Shown piece after piece: positions 16,532-38,800 of a stretch of 64,000 nt of DNA. How positions within the stretch are numbered: the stretch's first letter is position 1; every line of letters begins with the position of its first letter. The notes beneath the pieces were generated by a model. It was given only the letters and a program-made list of their open reading frames with translations, ran no database searches and was not told where the DNA came from. Position numbers and translations under genes: made by a program. The stretch is from Synaphobranchus kaupii. Its lineage: Eukaryota; Chordata; Actinopteri; Anguilliformes; Synaphobranchidae. The stretch covers positions 110,532,407-110,596,406 of the forward strand of contig CM056377.1 of assembly GCA_029718625.1 (NCBI GenBank), given 5' to 3'.

Positions 16532-17483
16532 TTAAAGCTAGAGTATGCAACTTTTTCCCAACGGTCGCATTTGTTGTCAAAACATTTCAAAGTCACAACA
16601 TCCCTTGGCCCTGCCCACAGAGAAAGAGACATACCCCCAACCGCACTGCTTCCACAGAACTCTTTGTTTACATGCAAGTCTTCTAGATACGATTGCAGGA
16701 TTACAGACTGGCAGTATAGCTAACATGACAGTAAAAATGTAATCTAAAAGTCCAGGTAAAACAACAGAATCTTTTCCGTTGTTGCATAACACTGAGTTTG
16801 GTGTGGCGTTGAACCACACATTATCTGGCTACAGCTGATAGTCTATCCATGGTATAGCCGCATAGCTAGTTCAAGCTAACGCGATCTATAGGACATATAA
16901 CGTTAGCAAACATTTCCTTCTTCCAAGAACTAGCCGCCGAATAAATTTACGTTATCAATAATAGCAACCTAGCAATTATTGATTATAGGTAATTACAGTT
17001 TCTGGCAAGCAGAAAGTCCATTCATGTTGTAACCTTTGACCTAGGTACCTGTCCAGTAGAATATGGGAATGCCTGTCTAATTCGCTCCCGAACATCTTGC
17101 CACCATCCGAAATTAGACTGACCTATGTTTACTCCAGTTTTCGAGCGATCTTTATCCAATTCCCTTTTCTTTTTCTTTCTGTGAAATAACGCCGGTGTAA
17201 TGGGTCGCTGTGAAATGCTAGTGAACTGGCAAAGTCAATCTCACTGTTGATTGGTTCGCGATGTGAATATCTTTGATTGGGGTCTATGGGCATAGGCCAC
17301 TTTGTTTTGAAAACTTGAAGAATTTGGGCCGAATTGCTGGTTTTAGAATGCAGAATTTGAGGGTATAAACACATAGTATGGTGCTGGATTTCTCTCAGAA
17401 CAGTTCTTTCTATGATTGCTACCAACTAAGCATGACCATTCCCCGATATTTTCCTAAAAAGAACTTGCATACTCCAGCTTTAA
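16532..17483. mobile_element. Non-autonomous DNA transposon with TTAA ends
   Basis: The left end reads TTAAAGCTAGAGTATGCAA and the inverted right end TTAAAGCTGGAGTATGCAA, one mismatch in 19. The roughly 950-base interior has no transposase frame longer than about 100 codons. The TTAA termini suggest piggyBac- or Kolobok-type insertion. The family was not recognised. Confidence 0.65.
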
Positions 17484-19879
17484 TATTTTACCTTGTAGGC
17501 TACCCATAAGAACATATGACATTCATGTTAATGCACTCCTGCAGCAAATATGTTCAGACTGTGTGAAATTGACTTACAGTTAGCAGTTTCACTTCAGAAT
17601 GAATTCAGTTTTGTTACATTTTTCAACTAATGGCAGTAAATCACTGACTCCGCCTTCAGCACTTTTCCAACCCCAGGGCTATCAGCAGGCCCTAAAGAGG
17701 GCCTTCTCTCGGAAACACATGAGCAGGGACTGACTGCACCCGTGTCACCATCTCTGGAACAAATTGAGTCCTGTGGTAGCTTAACTGTTCTCCTAGGGAT
17801 AAATCCAGTCAAGAGTCATAGGGTCCCTGTTTAATGAAAAAAACCTTTTAATCTGCACAGCCCAGCATTTTTACAGAATAGTTATCATATGGTATTCTTT
17901 CCTTCACTACAGTTACAATATACAAATGATAAGACTAACACATTTGTAGTGCACATGTCTACTATAAACTAATGCATTCCAAATGTATCTTGGCTGTCAG
18001 TGTGGACCTCCTCTCTAAAATGATTTTCCATTCCAAATACTCTAGATGCTGGAGCTAAATCATCTCAAATGTGGAATAATTTATTTCACAAGATAATATA
18101 CTGTACGTAATCAGCAAAGGTACACTTGTGTCTTCATAATCAGGTAGTGTACCGTATACATACAGTTATTACCTGTTATTACTGCATATAGGATAAATTC
18201 ATGAACTTTTATTTTTCCCCATTTAATATAAAATTGCCATACATTAAAACAGTTCATAAAAGTACAGAACAATGACGTTCAGATTGATCCACCTGTAACT
18301 TAAACTACTTAAATAAATTAAACTAAATTAATAATTAATTATTTCTGTTACTTTTTTTTGCTAAATAAGACAAAAAGATTGAAAGATTGCCAATGGGGTG
18401 AGCTAGTTTTACTCATTTCAAGATTTGCTATTGGGGTAAAATAATTTCACTTGTCAAGCAAAAAGTAACTTAAAATAAGTTAATATTTTCCACTTTAGAG
18501 AAAAAAAAGTCTCATTACAAGACTAAATCACTTGTTAAGACATTTTTTGCAGTGTAGATGGATAGTATGAGTGACACAAATGTGAATCAGATGAAATGAT
18601 GTCTTATGCGCAGAAGAAACCATACAATCGTGTATTTTCAGTGCTAAAGGAAGTTCAGTGAAGAGTTAATGTGAGAAAACACCCTTAAAGGAATAAGTCC
18701 TAGCTAACATTCACGTGATAATCAATCTGTTTGAAGACAAATGCATAATTTGCCTAATTTCAAAATTTTTAAATAAATTTATTTTTTAATAAATGTAATG
18801 TATATATAATGCATGACTTAATAATACAGCTAGCTTGTCACAACCACACTTGTTTATATTTCTTTTACCTGATGTAACACTATTGCTTGGATGTTTCAGG
18901 CAAAAGTCACTCTACTCCATCTGCACTTGAATGTGAAAGTCTTTGCATCTGTTTGATTTGAAGTCAAAAGTTTGAGGCACTTGAATGGGAACCTAGATTG
19001 AACAAAGGCTTGAAAAAATGTTTAACATGTTACAAGGGAAACTGAGCCTCTGTCAAGCAGCTTTTGGTGGGAATGTGTAAAATTGCTTAGTCGGCTTATA
19101 CCTGGAACTAAACTGGTGAAGTGGACTGAAGGATGAAGTCACACAACCTGTGTGTGTGTTAGAGATTGATTGAGAATGGGAGTGTCCAGACCCTCCCTGG
19201 AACCTATGCATCTTTGAAATACCTGGCAATGCCAGCCTCCGTGATCAGAAGCACTATCCAATTGGCCAAAGTATACAAGGGACTCGAGCTGCTAAGTCTG
19301 TCTGATCTGGGGTCTCAAGAGTGAGGATTTCTAATGCTAGGATTGTCAGTGACAGGCTTAAAGCAACATGCTGGCAAACCTACTGAAGGCTTGTCATACG
19401 CCATTTATGCTACTTTATGATCTCTGATGTTTAAACATCATCTTTTTAAAATGAATTATACTGATCTCAGTTGGCTCTCTGATGTATAGGCCGCCAAGGA
19501 AAAACATAGAAAGATTATATGATTTAATCAAATTGTAAACATGTATAATCTATTTGTGCAGGTGATTAATAGCCAGATGTAGGTGTTAGTTGTTATTACA
19601 CTAACACATGTGTTAATTGCAATACCATGAAAGGACGTAAGCAAAGCTTAATGGCCAATAGCTATCATTGCTTTAGTATAGACCAAACATTGTAAACGAG
19701 CATTTCACAGGTTAAAGTGCTCCACCTAGTGGACACACAATTTAATTTAAAGTACTGCCCTGCCTTTCACCCTTGAAAATGTGAACCACTAGTCTATTGC
19801 CATTAGTCTAATGTTGTAATGGCGCTTAACATGGTCCAAAATAAACCTTTAAAGTTTAAAGTCTACAGTATGATGTGGT
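17484..19879. other. Intergenic, no genes seen
   Basis: AT-rich sequence with one probable hAT-like remnant (18350-18560) and nothing else recognised. Confidence 0.65.
18350..18560. repeat. Possible hAT-like remnant
   Basis: Two imperfect direct copies of GATTGCCAATGGGGTGAGC/GATTTGCTATTGGGGTAAA-type text, then an end reading TTTTTTGCAGTGTAG, seen in abundant fish DNA-transposon remnants. The partner end was not found. Confidence 0.35.
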
Positions 19880-20060
19880 GGGACCTGGGCAAAGACAAGT
19901 TCACAACAAGGAGCCACTGCCATTTCAGCAAGGCATTTAACCTGAGGTGCTTTTATGAACATTGAAATGTATAAATGGATAACATGTGAAAATGTGAGCT
20001 ATATAATGGAAGTTGCCCTGGATAAAAAGTTTCTGCTAAGAAAATAATGTAAAAACAATG
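19880..20060 (+). repeat. SINE body and 3' tail remnant
   Basis: Ends CCCTGGATAAAAAGTTTCTG then CTAAGAAAATAATG, a decayed form of the teleost tail TGGATAAAAGCGTCTGCTAA. Confidence 0.5.
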
Positions 20061-20219
20061 TTATGTTTTGCAGATGTATTAAATCAGGGCTTTCCAAAGT
20101 ACAGCCTAGGGGCCATTTTTTTTTTGTTGCCCAAAATGAGATTGAGTTTGGGCCTTGAACATCATGTCCAGATCGCTGAACAGCTGTTTCATTTGGGTAT
20201 GATGTGAACCATGACAAAC

Positions 20220-20302
20220 AGATTTTGTGTATTGGATATTTGAGAAGAATATAAAATAAAACGTTATTATATTCTTCCTCAAATATCCAATACACAAAAT
20301 CT
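20220..20302. repeat. Near-perfect hairpin
   Basis: A 35-base arm from 20220 (starting AGATTTTGTGTATTGGATAT) is repeated inverted at 20267-20302 with one extra base; the loop is 12 bases. No coding frame or repeat ends are associated. Confidence 0.8.
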
Positions 20303-21194
20303 CATATGAAGCAGAATTATGATGCAAGATTATTTTACTACTGTCAAAGCAATACAGAAATAAATGTTACTTGTAAATAAATGTTATTGCATATCTTCTG
20401 TTAGTTTCTTGATGATGTTTCCTTTACTGCTCTTCCTAGCATCCCAATTGCAACTCTTAAACATTGATTTGGTAAAAAAAAAAGAATCTAATAAATGTCC
20501 CTCCATACGGTAATAGCTGGGTGTTATACATTGCCATAAGGCAGTACCATGAGGTTAAACTATTTTCTAAGAGACAAAGCATGCACTAAATTTGTGCACC
20601 ATATCCAAACCAATCCCTGCTGTAATTATTAAAACCACTATGGATAAAGAATAATCCTAAATTACTTATTTGTAATCCAAAACACACCCCAAACACACGG
20701 AATATTCTAAATATTGCAATTAATCTTCAAATATACAAGGTCCACAAGTTTTAAGGGAAACAAGAAATAAAACCACTGGAAACAATGTAGATTTCAAAAA
20801 AGATTTGAGAGAGACATAACTAAGGACGTAAGTATCCAAAGACGTGCAGAAAGGCAGCATGACACAATGTACTGTGTCTGAAACTGACACTTCAAAAAAA
20901 AAAAAAAAAAAAGTTAAAAAAAAAAGAGTATGAGCAAAGTCACAAGTCATAGTTGTAGCCATTGGCATTTCAAGCCTGTGATTCTAAGCAGATACACCAT
21001 GATGAGGTGTCACATGAGAGAAACGTTCTGTGATTTGTAACGCTTAGTTGCCGTTATATAATTAATTGGTATGTATTCATGCCAAGTGTAACATTCAGAG
21101 ATTCTGGAGATTACATGAAGGGTACATGACATGGGGCATGTAGCAGCAAGCGTATTTCACGATCTTTAAACGGTTCAAAGTGGAGCTATTGAAG

Positions 21195-21300
21195 TACCAA
21201 AACTACAGTGTCATCAAAGTATTCACTCCCCCTTGAACTTTTTCACATTTTCCTTGTATTCACTTTTGTAAATATTTTCCTCAGCACTCTTTAAAATAAA
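21195..21300 (+). repeat. Possible Tc1-type terminal fragment
   Basis: Contains AAAGTATTCACTCCCCCTT followed by TTTTTCACATTTT, the wording commonly found at the termini of one fish Tc1 family. No partner end or transposase lies nearby. Confidence 0.4.
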
Positions 21301-21519
21301 GAATGTGCAGCACTTGCCTCTCGTCAAGTGGACCATAACATCAAAACTGCCAATCTGAAAAAACTAAAATGAGAAATAATCAATGGGGTGATTTCTGAGG
21401 CACTATATATAACATAAATACAATATAAAGCAATTAATGGTCGGGGTTACTAAGGCCAGCAGTAAATCAGTCCTATTACGCAACTTGAAACCCGCTGATG
21501 CCGCCAGATTGTTAGAAGT

Positions 21520-21680
21520 AGCATAGTGGCTCAGGGATCTAGACTCTTAACCAGAAGGTAGCAGGGTGGAATCCCAGATGAGTAATTGCATATCTATAAT
21601 CTTGCACGTATCCAATTGCTCAAGTCATGAGACATTTCGACACATAGCTACCCTGGAAAAGGCTGCCAAGCTAAGCACAC
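21520..21680 (+). repeat. Degenerate tRNA-derived SINE
   Basis: AGCATAGTGGCTCAGGG, ACTCTTAACCAGAAGGT and GTGGAATCCC resemble the tRNA-like head of common teleost SINEs, with A- and B-box-like positions. It is heavily mutated. Confidence 0.5.
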
Positions 21681-22659
21681 AAAGCATTTTCAGATAGTGA
21701 TGTGTTACTCATTCCACAAGAGCGGGGTTAAAGGTCGACATGCAGGAGCTCCTTGCCATGAGCATGCAAGTGCGGAAACAGAGCAGGCGACTCCGGTTTG
21801 TAGGGACACAAGAGGGACATTAATTCATTTAAAGAAGATACGTAAGAGAACCGAGTTCCCCAGCTCAGTGTCGTAGTGTTGCCAGGGAGGTCAGCACAAG
21901 GCAGTCACAGGACTCAAAAGCAGAGCTCTGACAAAGACCAGCAGCTTGTGGCAGACCACACAGAGACATGCATAGACCCTTCAGATATTAGACAATGTCC
22001 GTGTTGCAGCGCTCTGAATGAGAATATTGTCATGCAAGAACAGCTATAAAAAACTTTGGCTGCCCACTCAAAACCAGCTAACTGGGAAAGTTCTGATAGC
22101 TAATACATCCTAAGATAACCCTGATGAGCAATGGAAAATAAATAGAACCACATCTCGGTTCCAGTCCAAACGTATGCAGTAATTCCGCGGTTCTTACTGT
22201 AAATCAGAAGCAATTACAACATCCAAGGATAATAAAGAGCAAAGTATTGGCTCTGTTAATATTTATTGCATAGTGAAATAGATAATAAACACAAGACCTT
22301 TCAATAAATGTAATATTTCCATGATAATCAAAGTCAAAGCACATATTTTAGTAAAACAATGTGTGCACTGCATACATGCCAATAATCTAGAAGAACAGAG
22401 CAATAAATTACAGTCTTAAAAGATTTATTTTTCTCAGAAACACAAAAGGCAAATGTGAATAAAAAAAAGCATTTTCCTCTCACTCATTCTCAACGGTCGT
22501 TTTGGGGAACCAAAGTTTTCTGATGCCGTTGGTGTGCTGGCAACCATGACTACAGGCCAGAGGCTGTTTCCCTCCTCATCCCCTTATTCATGCTGACCGA
22601 AGCTTTTCAGAATGACCATGTCCCATGCTCTTTACAGGTGAGTGAGAACACGTTCACAC

Positions 22660-22990
22660 TCCCGGTGTTGGGCAGCGCCGCCCGAATGAAGCGATTGCGG
22701 CACGTGGCTGTGCTCTGTCTGAAAGCGGCCGGGAGCGGGTCGCCGTTTTGTGGCCCGCGTCTCCCTGCGGCCCCGGTCTTTCCTGGCCCCTGGCCGGAGC
22801 GGGGGGCCCCGGTGTCTGCGCTGCAGCGTCCTCCTGCACCGGGGTTGTGCACTGGGAAACTGGCGTCCGTGAGACCCTCCTCGCCCTCGGCCCTCGTCGC
22901 CCACGTCTCTGGGGCTCCACAGTTTATCCCCCCCACGGTGGGGTCATCGGCACGGAGACTACCTCTTGCTGGAGGAGCGTACCTGCTGTC
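22660..22990. promoter_or_regulatory. Unassigned CpG-rich island
   Basis: About 330 bases rich in G+C and CpG, set in AT-rich DNA 1.2 kb beyond the anks6 stop. Open frames of 88-179 codons exist in several frames on both strands, as base composition predicts; none resembles a known protein and none has convincing splice sites. It could be a promoter for an unseen transcript or a GC-rich repeat. Confidence 0.5.
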
Positions 22991-23021
22991 GAACCAACCT
23001 GCTGGAGCTACAGCACAGGAC

Positions 23022-23095
23022 ACGCACACGCACACACATACACACACGGTCACGCACAGAGACAGACAGACACAGAGACACACATACAGTGTCTC
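23022..23095. repeat. (AC)n and GACA-rich low-complexity run
   Basis: AC dinucleotides followed by AGACAGACAGACACAGAGAC-type text, adjoining the CpG island. Confidence 0.9.
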
Positions 23096-24160
23096 AATGC
23101 AAGAGACACACATTTCAGTATCCCACTAGGCATAGCCACTGACACTGATCTCCCCTTGCTGTCTACGCCTCATAGGAGAAAGACAGCTAAAGTCAGCCAG
23201 AAATCCCTTAGATCAACTCAAAGTTCTCAAAACCATGACAATATTTATAGAGACAGTCCAGGTAATTTGTGACAGGCAAAACTGTCTATTTCTGCTGTTC
23301 ATCCAAAGAAATCCAACAGAGATAAGAGCTGGGGTGTTGTTTCTTTATAATCTCATAATTTCTGGTTTATCCTATGGCATTGTTTTTACCTCAGCATATG
23401 AGCTTTGGAATTTCAGATTATAAAATTGCTATCATCATGTTAATTCTGATTTAATTCAATGTATCATCTCATTATTGAAAGTCCATTATATTTTTGATTA
23501 CAAACTTAATGTCCAGTGCATTGAAAGTCACAGTGCATGAAAGATTCCGCTCAATGACTTTAAAGGGATAGTTCGGAATTTTGGACATAATGTCTCAATT
23601 ACGACTTACCCATGATGTTGTTGATTGACGGAAACCATTTTCAGCTAATACCATGCTGTCCCTTCTTTTGGACATACACACGTTGCTAATGCTAGCGCAA
23701 CTCAAAGGTAACCGGTAGCATCCACTACCAACGCACTTAAACACTCCACAGTGCACCCAAAGCAAATAAAATACGACGACAGTCAATCTAGGTTATTTTG
23801 AGTGTTTATACCATCATTTTTGAAGTCAAACTATCGTTGAATCCTTTACTTTGTGCTGACCTATATTCTCTGTGGAAGTCCGGCGGCGGAGCGAACGTGG
23901 CCATTGCAACTTGTTGCTCTTCTTTGTTGTTGTAGTCGACCAGTGCCGGCAATACATTCGTAGGTAACATAAAGTATCGCTCCCCAGATAGACTGTCGTC
24001 GTATTTTATTTGCTTTGGGTGCACTGTGGAGTGTTTAAGTGCGTTTGGTAGTGGATGCTACCGGTTACCTTAGAGTTGCACTAGCATTAGCAACGTGCGT
24101 ATGTCCAAAAAAAGGGACAGCATGGAATTAGCTGAAAATGGTTTCCATCAATCAACTACA

Positions 24161-33186
<9,026 letters not shown>

Positions 33187-33260
33187 CTCGGGGTTGTGTT
33201 TTTATCTTGTACTTTTGCTCTGAAAGTTGCTCTCCGCTATATAGTACTACGTCTATCGCC
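33187..33260 (-). promoter_or_regulatory. Possible anks6 core promoter
   Basis: A CTATATA box (minus strand, 33244-33238) lies about 52 bases upstream of the anks6 ATG. If used, it would leave a 5' UTR of only about 25 bases. No CpG island or known motif cluster supports it. Confidence 0.2.
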
Positions 33261-33299
33261 GGCCCATGTTTAAAAGACATTGCGTTTCAAATGTTCTGA

Positions 33300-36200
33300 T
33301 GAGCTGAAATCGTTCATACAACTGTAAATATTCAATAAATATTTCCGTGTGTCTCCGCACTCTCTAAATGTCTATTTAAAACTATACCATTGCCTTAATG
33401 TGTCCCGTTAAGTTATTTGTAGCCGGTGTAGCTTTATGGTTAGCTATGTATCCAAGAAATCCGTTCCCTGTAAAGTTGACGGCATGCGCAACATCCAGGA
33501 CGTAAAACGGCTTTTTTTTCAACCGCTTCATTTACCGTAAATTGCAAAAAAGGAGGAACAGGCCTGACTGCCGTTGCAATTCAGTAGAGGCTACATATGT
33601 TTTTCTTGTTAAACGAACCATAAGGGCTTTATGCCGAATGTACTGTAATGACATTATTTGTGGTAAGGCTGCTTTTTTTTCTGACCTTTATCCATAGATG
33701 ACACGTTTAGCTATAGTTCTGTTAACAGAGTTTACTGTTCACTGTTAGGCTACAGTCTGCTATGTATAAGACGTACATACAGTACTTCCATTTTTGTTTA
33801 TGAACTCATGATGTCTGGAGAGCTTATTTGTTAATACGTGGCGGGTTCTGTTCTGATAACCTTTTTGGGACCTTTCATACTTTGATTTTACTTTACTTAG
33901 GATTAAAGACGTTCTGCAAATAGAATGAAATGTAATGAAACTAAATTGCAGTATAACATTTTCTGCAGCTCTATCAGTTCGAACTATACAACTTAAGAAC
34001 TGTACATGCTATATTGAGTTTGGATAATCACATCATTTCTTTATGAATATAAAACATTCAGCCTTTCAGTTGATTTGTTAGACAGTCCATGTATCACTGG
34101 CATAGAGCAGTGTCCTCAGGACACAGCTTGGTGGTAGTGCTTATATCACATGGTTCCAGACAGTTGGAGTCCTCCAAAGGCAGAACTGCTCGCGGTGCGG
34201 GCGTTGATTTCATCATCAAACTGAATGTTTCGAGACAGAGTGCTTCCTAGATAAACACATTTGCCAACTGCATTTGAGTGTTTGGCTGTTTACTATATCT
34301 GAGGCTCCTGGTACTGCTTCCCTGGTGGCAGTTGTTACATGACTTATATTTTCTTTGTACTGATGTCAAGCCAAGGTTGTTACATGTAGAAGAAAAGAAA
34401 TCCATGCAGCTTTGCATGTCTGTCTGGGAGCTGGCATTGAGCGTGCAATCATCAATGAACAGGAAGTCACGAAGCCTGCAGTTATTACCTTTGTCTTTGC
34501 TCATCACTTCGGTAGCAAACACATTGTAGCTCTGCAAGTTACAATTTCTACAGCATCTAAGGTACTGCTATGCTAGTTCAGAACCGATACGGGCTATACC
34601 TTTGTTATTGCAAATACTCTGACAGTTTAGACAAGTTATATTGAATTATTCAGCAAAAATACATGTGTCAGCCTCTATCATCTGAAACTCTTATCACCTG
34701 AAACATAATACACATATCACTCTAGGCAGAGTCGGACAGTCAGCGAATATAATACGAACCATCACTCAAATACAATTTATTATTCCAAAACAGATTTTAT
34801 TGTGTGACTGCTGAGTTTTGATCCAAGTGAATCTTCTTCAGGTAAGGTTCGCTTAAAATTAAAGGTTACACAAAAATGAAAATAAGTTTATTTTGTGACC
34901 ATACATACTCTGTGAATGCTCTTTCGTTTTCTATCAATTGACATATATAGAAAGGAAGGTATATAATATAGTAGTTATTCCCAATCCCTTCCATATTTAG
35001 AAACGTGGAAATTGTTGTCAGAAATAGTCAGAAATGGTGTTTTAGCCTGTGCCCACCATAAGCCCTTGATGCCATTCTCTTCATTCTACCAGTCGTTTTG
35101 ATCTTCAATGAATGACCACTCACATTTGTAGACTGGAAGGACATTCATTACCAACGATATTAATTAAATAAAGACAAAATGTTTCACAACTAACCCTGCC
35201 TTCTACTTAGCATTTTCTTGGTTTCTTGGTTTTCATTGGATAGGATGACAGCACATTTTCTGCTAACAGTTGGCAATTACAGGCACAGGTATTCTTAATT
35301 AAATTATTTCATGTACACCCTTGTATATTGAAGCATCGAGTCAGATCCACGAGAGCAAGTTATCTGAATTTGTAGTGGTTTGGATGCCAGTCTACACACA
35401 ATGAAAAATTACTGAAAATGTCCTAAAAAAAGGAAAAAATGGTTTAGAATTTTTAAAAAGTAAAGAAAGTTCTTGTATTTCCCTATTCATTCTCATAGCT
35501 TCCAAGGCCTGATTCTGCCAAGATGAACGTATATATAATATTCATCTTTCTGCAGAAGGGGGAGACAAAATACAATAGCCAGTCAATGCCCCAAAACTGA
35601 ACTAGAGGCCATTCAAGAAAACTTTCAACGTCATCTGTGAACTGTGCAATCAGCGAATAGCTGTTTAAGTAGTGTTTGCCCAGCTGTACATTGTATGTAG
35701 AACCCTACCATCATCATCAAGTCATATACTGTAACAATAACAGTTTTGCATTGACCATTTTTTTCTTTCCTGTAAGTTAAAGTATAATGACGTTGTCATA
35801 AGTATCGCAATAAGAAAGTACATAGCTGGAAAGAAATGATACAGCACATAAATCCAAGCAGTTGCAGTTTCTAATCTCAGCCCTGGCAAGGAAATCAGAA
35901 GTAATCACTTGTTATGACTGCCCAGTTCTGTCAACAGTCTAGATCCCTCGAACCTTTTTAAAAATGTATAAACAAGCAAAAAGACATTTTCACACAAGAA
36001 AAGTTCAAAAACCATGACTTAAAATGTAAGCGTCCAGTGTATCCTATCCCTATCTCAATCTTAAAGCACATGGATTATTCCTGCATCTGCCAAGCTATTT
36101 AATGGAAACTGTGTAACAGATGATGAGAAACACTTGGAATCATTCCATACATTATTGATGTCTTCATAACTCTTTACAATCCAAATGTCAGCACCTGGAG

Positions 36201-38300
36201 CATTGAAATGGTCACAAACACATAAATCTCCATATGTATCTTAGACTGTATACTGCTGAGAAGTAGATTTCAGTTTGCCGCAAACATTTTAACATATAAT
36301 TACTTTTCTACATTATACATTTAACATTCTCAAGTTCCTATTGTATTCAGTAAAGTAATGCACTGCTAAATCTTCGACTCAGTTGAAACATTATGAACGT
36401 CAAAGTCAAAACTCATATTTCATTGCAGGCTATTTTATCTATTTATCAATCATCCATGCACCTATTTTCAATTGTAAATTTATTATTTTGTTTTTCTGTG
36501 CTTTCTTAATGTCACATTTCCAGCTACAAACAACAGAGCAAATATAACCAAGACAAAAAGAAATTGTAGTATCATTCAAGTAAATGAGAGAGGGCCATCA
36601 CACACAGGCCTAAGCACTGTTCATCTTTTCATACTGAAAATATGTAATTGTAAGGGAACCATAATATTGTTGAGTGAGCAACATTTACTAAACACTAATA
36701 TTGATTTCAAGGGGGAGAGGGTATTTCATCTATTTCATCATGCAAATTGTGTATTTTTACAGTTTAGCTGATACAGATAAAAACACCTGATTATCTTATG
36801 AATGATTATGCTATCCGTATTACCATTTATCTCTCGAGCCAGAGGTGTGAAATTAATTTTCCACTGAGCATGCTCACTCCTGTAGCTAAAGCACAATGCA
36901 TCTCTGCCACACGAGAAACCATTGCATCATTCACATGCACCAAACAGAGACTGCATCTTGAAATAATCCCAGTGTGTGCTTGTGTCAGCCAGCCATTTGT
37001 CTCCATATCAGCCTATCTCTGAAATCCATATTGTAGACAATTCCATGAAATAAATAGAAGTAAATAATGTGTTATGCATTATAGTGGTGCAGTTGCATAC
37101 TGATGTTCTTAATAAAACAATAACCAGGTTAGTGTGATCATTGTACTGAGATTGTTGTCAAGGCACTCAGAAATTAATAGCTATCCTAAAAAGCTGACAT
37201 AGCCCCATTGGTGTAGCAGTGCAAGCATCGTTCAACATACAGCAGAGTTTCGCATAAAGTAAAATGTACAAGGACAAAACCTATTACACAAAACATATCA
37301 CATTGCAATATACAATTTAAATATTTGGAAGATGGCTATTGTCAAACTGACTTTAAAAGGTGCAATTAACATGGTAAGCAAACTCTAGTAGAGGGAAAGA
37401 TGCAATATTTTCCACGTATGAGAGTAACTAAGGCATACGTATGAGTAATTTAGTCCTTCACAATGAGGCATAATTTGGAATTTGGGTGCAAGTCTGGACT
37501 GGAGTCTCTAATTGTAACCTTTTCCCTTTGAATTTGAAGTTAGCCTGAAGAGGGCAGTGTAGCACCAAGAGCACCAATTAAAACGGTATCAAGTAGCCAG
37601 TATGTCCCAAATGTCCCAAAAACACTAAAGCGCAAAGTAATTTCTGAAACAATTCAAAACTTTTTATTCAAGGCAATAAATGACATAATGTAACCACAAG
37701 CTTAGGCTGGGCCCAATAGGCACGGGTTCAAGTTTCAGTAATGTCATTAACAGGCTATGGTGAATGTTTTCAATATTTGTGCTAATAATGTTTTCACTAT
37801 GTGTGCTAATAAGCCCTAGCTCTCTCTTAGAGTGCTGTTGCGTCATTCCTGTCCACAGTTCAACACGTTTCCCATGCTAACCAGCAGACCTGTCTCACAT
37901 CTGAGAAATGACTGTAGCCTGGTAACTCTGAAGTATGTAGCATATGTATAGAGAAGAAACTCGTTAGTTTTAAAATTGCTTTGGGAGATGCAGGGTCCAC
38001 AGAGGATGTGACAAATATACCCACTAACTGAGGTCGTCAGCCATCATTGTCTAGGCAACACCACCAGAGGTCTTCATTTCCTGCCAGTGACATGATCAAA
38101 TGCAAAATATTATATACAATGAAGTTTTGAGACTCCATAAAGCAATTAATATTATTTTGGTATAATAATTAACAGCAGCAACAAATAAGACAGGAGAAAT
38201 GGAAGAAGGCTAAGGCAGATGTTTATTTATTTAGTCTCACAATCCTCCCAATATTCATTATTTATTTATTTTTACAATTTTTACTTGATCTACTGTACGT
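33300..38300. other. Intergenic upstream of anks6
   Basis: Only the LINE fragment at 34080-34535 and a possible SINE tail near 33890-33930 were recognised. Remaining open frames are short and lack homology. Confidence 0.65.
34080..34535 (-). pseudogene. Non-LTR retrotransposon reverse transcriptase fragment
   Basis: Encodes LRDFLFIDDCTLNASSQTDM, where FIDD stands for the usual FADD catalytic motif, then FFSSTCNNLGLTS. Downstream pieces resemble VYLGSTLSR and DDEINAR in other frames. Clade is not assigned. The altered catalytic box and frame breaks mark it as dead. Confidence 0.72.
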
Positions 38301-38309
38301 ATGCATATA

Positions 38310-38390
38310 TGCATTGCATCCTGTGAAGCACTTTGAGCTCTATGAACGGTGCTATATAAATAAAGTTATTATTATTATTATTATTAATGA
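38310..38390 (+). repeat. LINE/SINE tail plus (TTA)n
   Basis: GAAGCACTTTGAGCTCTATG then GGTGCTATATAAATAAAG, a common L2-type 3' tail, followed by TTA repeats at about 38360-38386. Confidence 0.6.
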
Positions 38391-38464
38391 GATTTTTTTG
38401 TTGTTGATGTAATTACAAACAAGTTTAGCTCTTTGGCCTGAAAGCAATGTGCTATGTTTTAAAC

Positions 38465-38800
38465 ACAATCACCCAAGTAACACCAAGTACCTACTGTCAA
38501 GCATGGTGGTGGCAGCATCATGCCACGGGCTTGCTTTTCAGCAGGGACTGGGAAATGTGTTGCCACCAAGGTCATGATGGATGGAGCCAATAACAGGCAA
38601 ATCCTTGAGGAGAACCTATTTCAGTCTGTAAGAAATCTGCGTTTAGGGCAAACAGACATGTTGCAACAGGATTATGACCCACAGCACACAGCAAAAACTA
38701 CAAATGCATGGCTTTAAAACAAGAAGATCGGTATTCTGGAATGGCCCTTAAATGAGACTTAAATCTGATTGAAAATCTGTGATATAACCTGAAAGGTTTT
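38465..38800 (+). pseudogene. Tc1-like transposase remnant
   Basis: Degenerate match to fish Tc1 transposase: a segment like the KHGGGS-type block near 38498, then a frame containing QTDMLQQDYDPQHTAKTT around the second catalytic aspartate, and a decayed LNxIENL-like block near 38760. No inverted ends were located. Confidence 0.75.

Noticed and set aside
22590..23272. Overlapping 174-179-codon open frames on plus and 168 on minus
   Set aside because: Stops are rare in all frames because the DNA is GC-rich; ends run into AC repeats; no recognisable protein.
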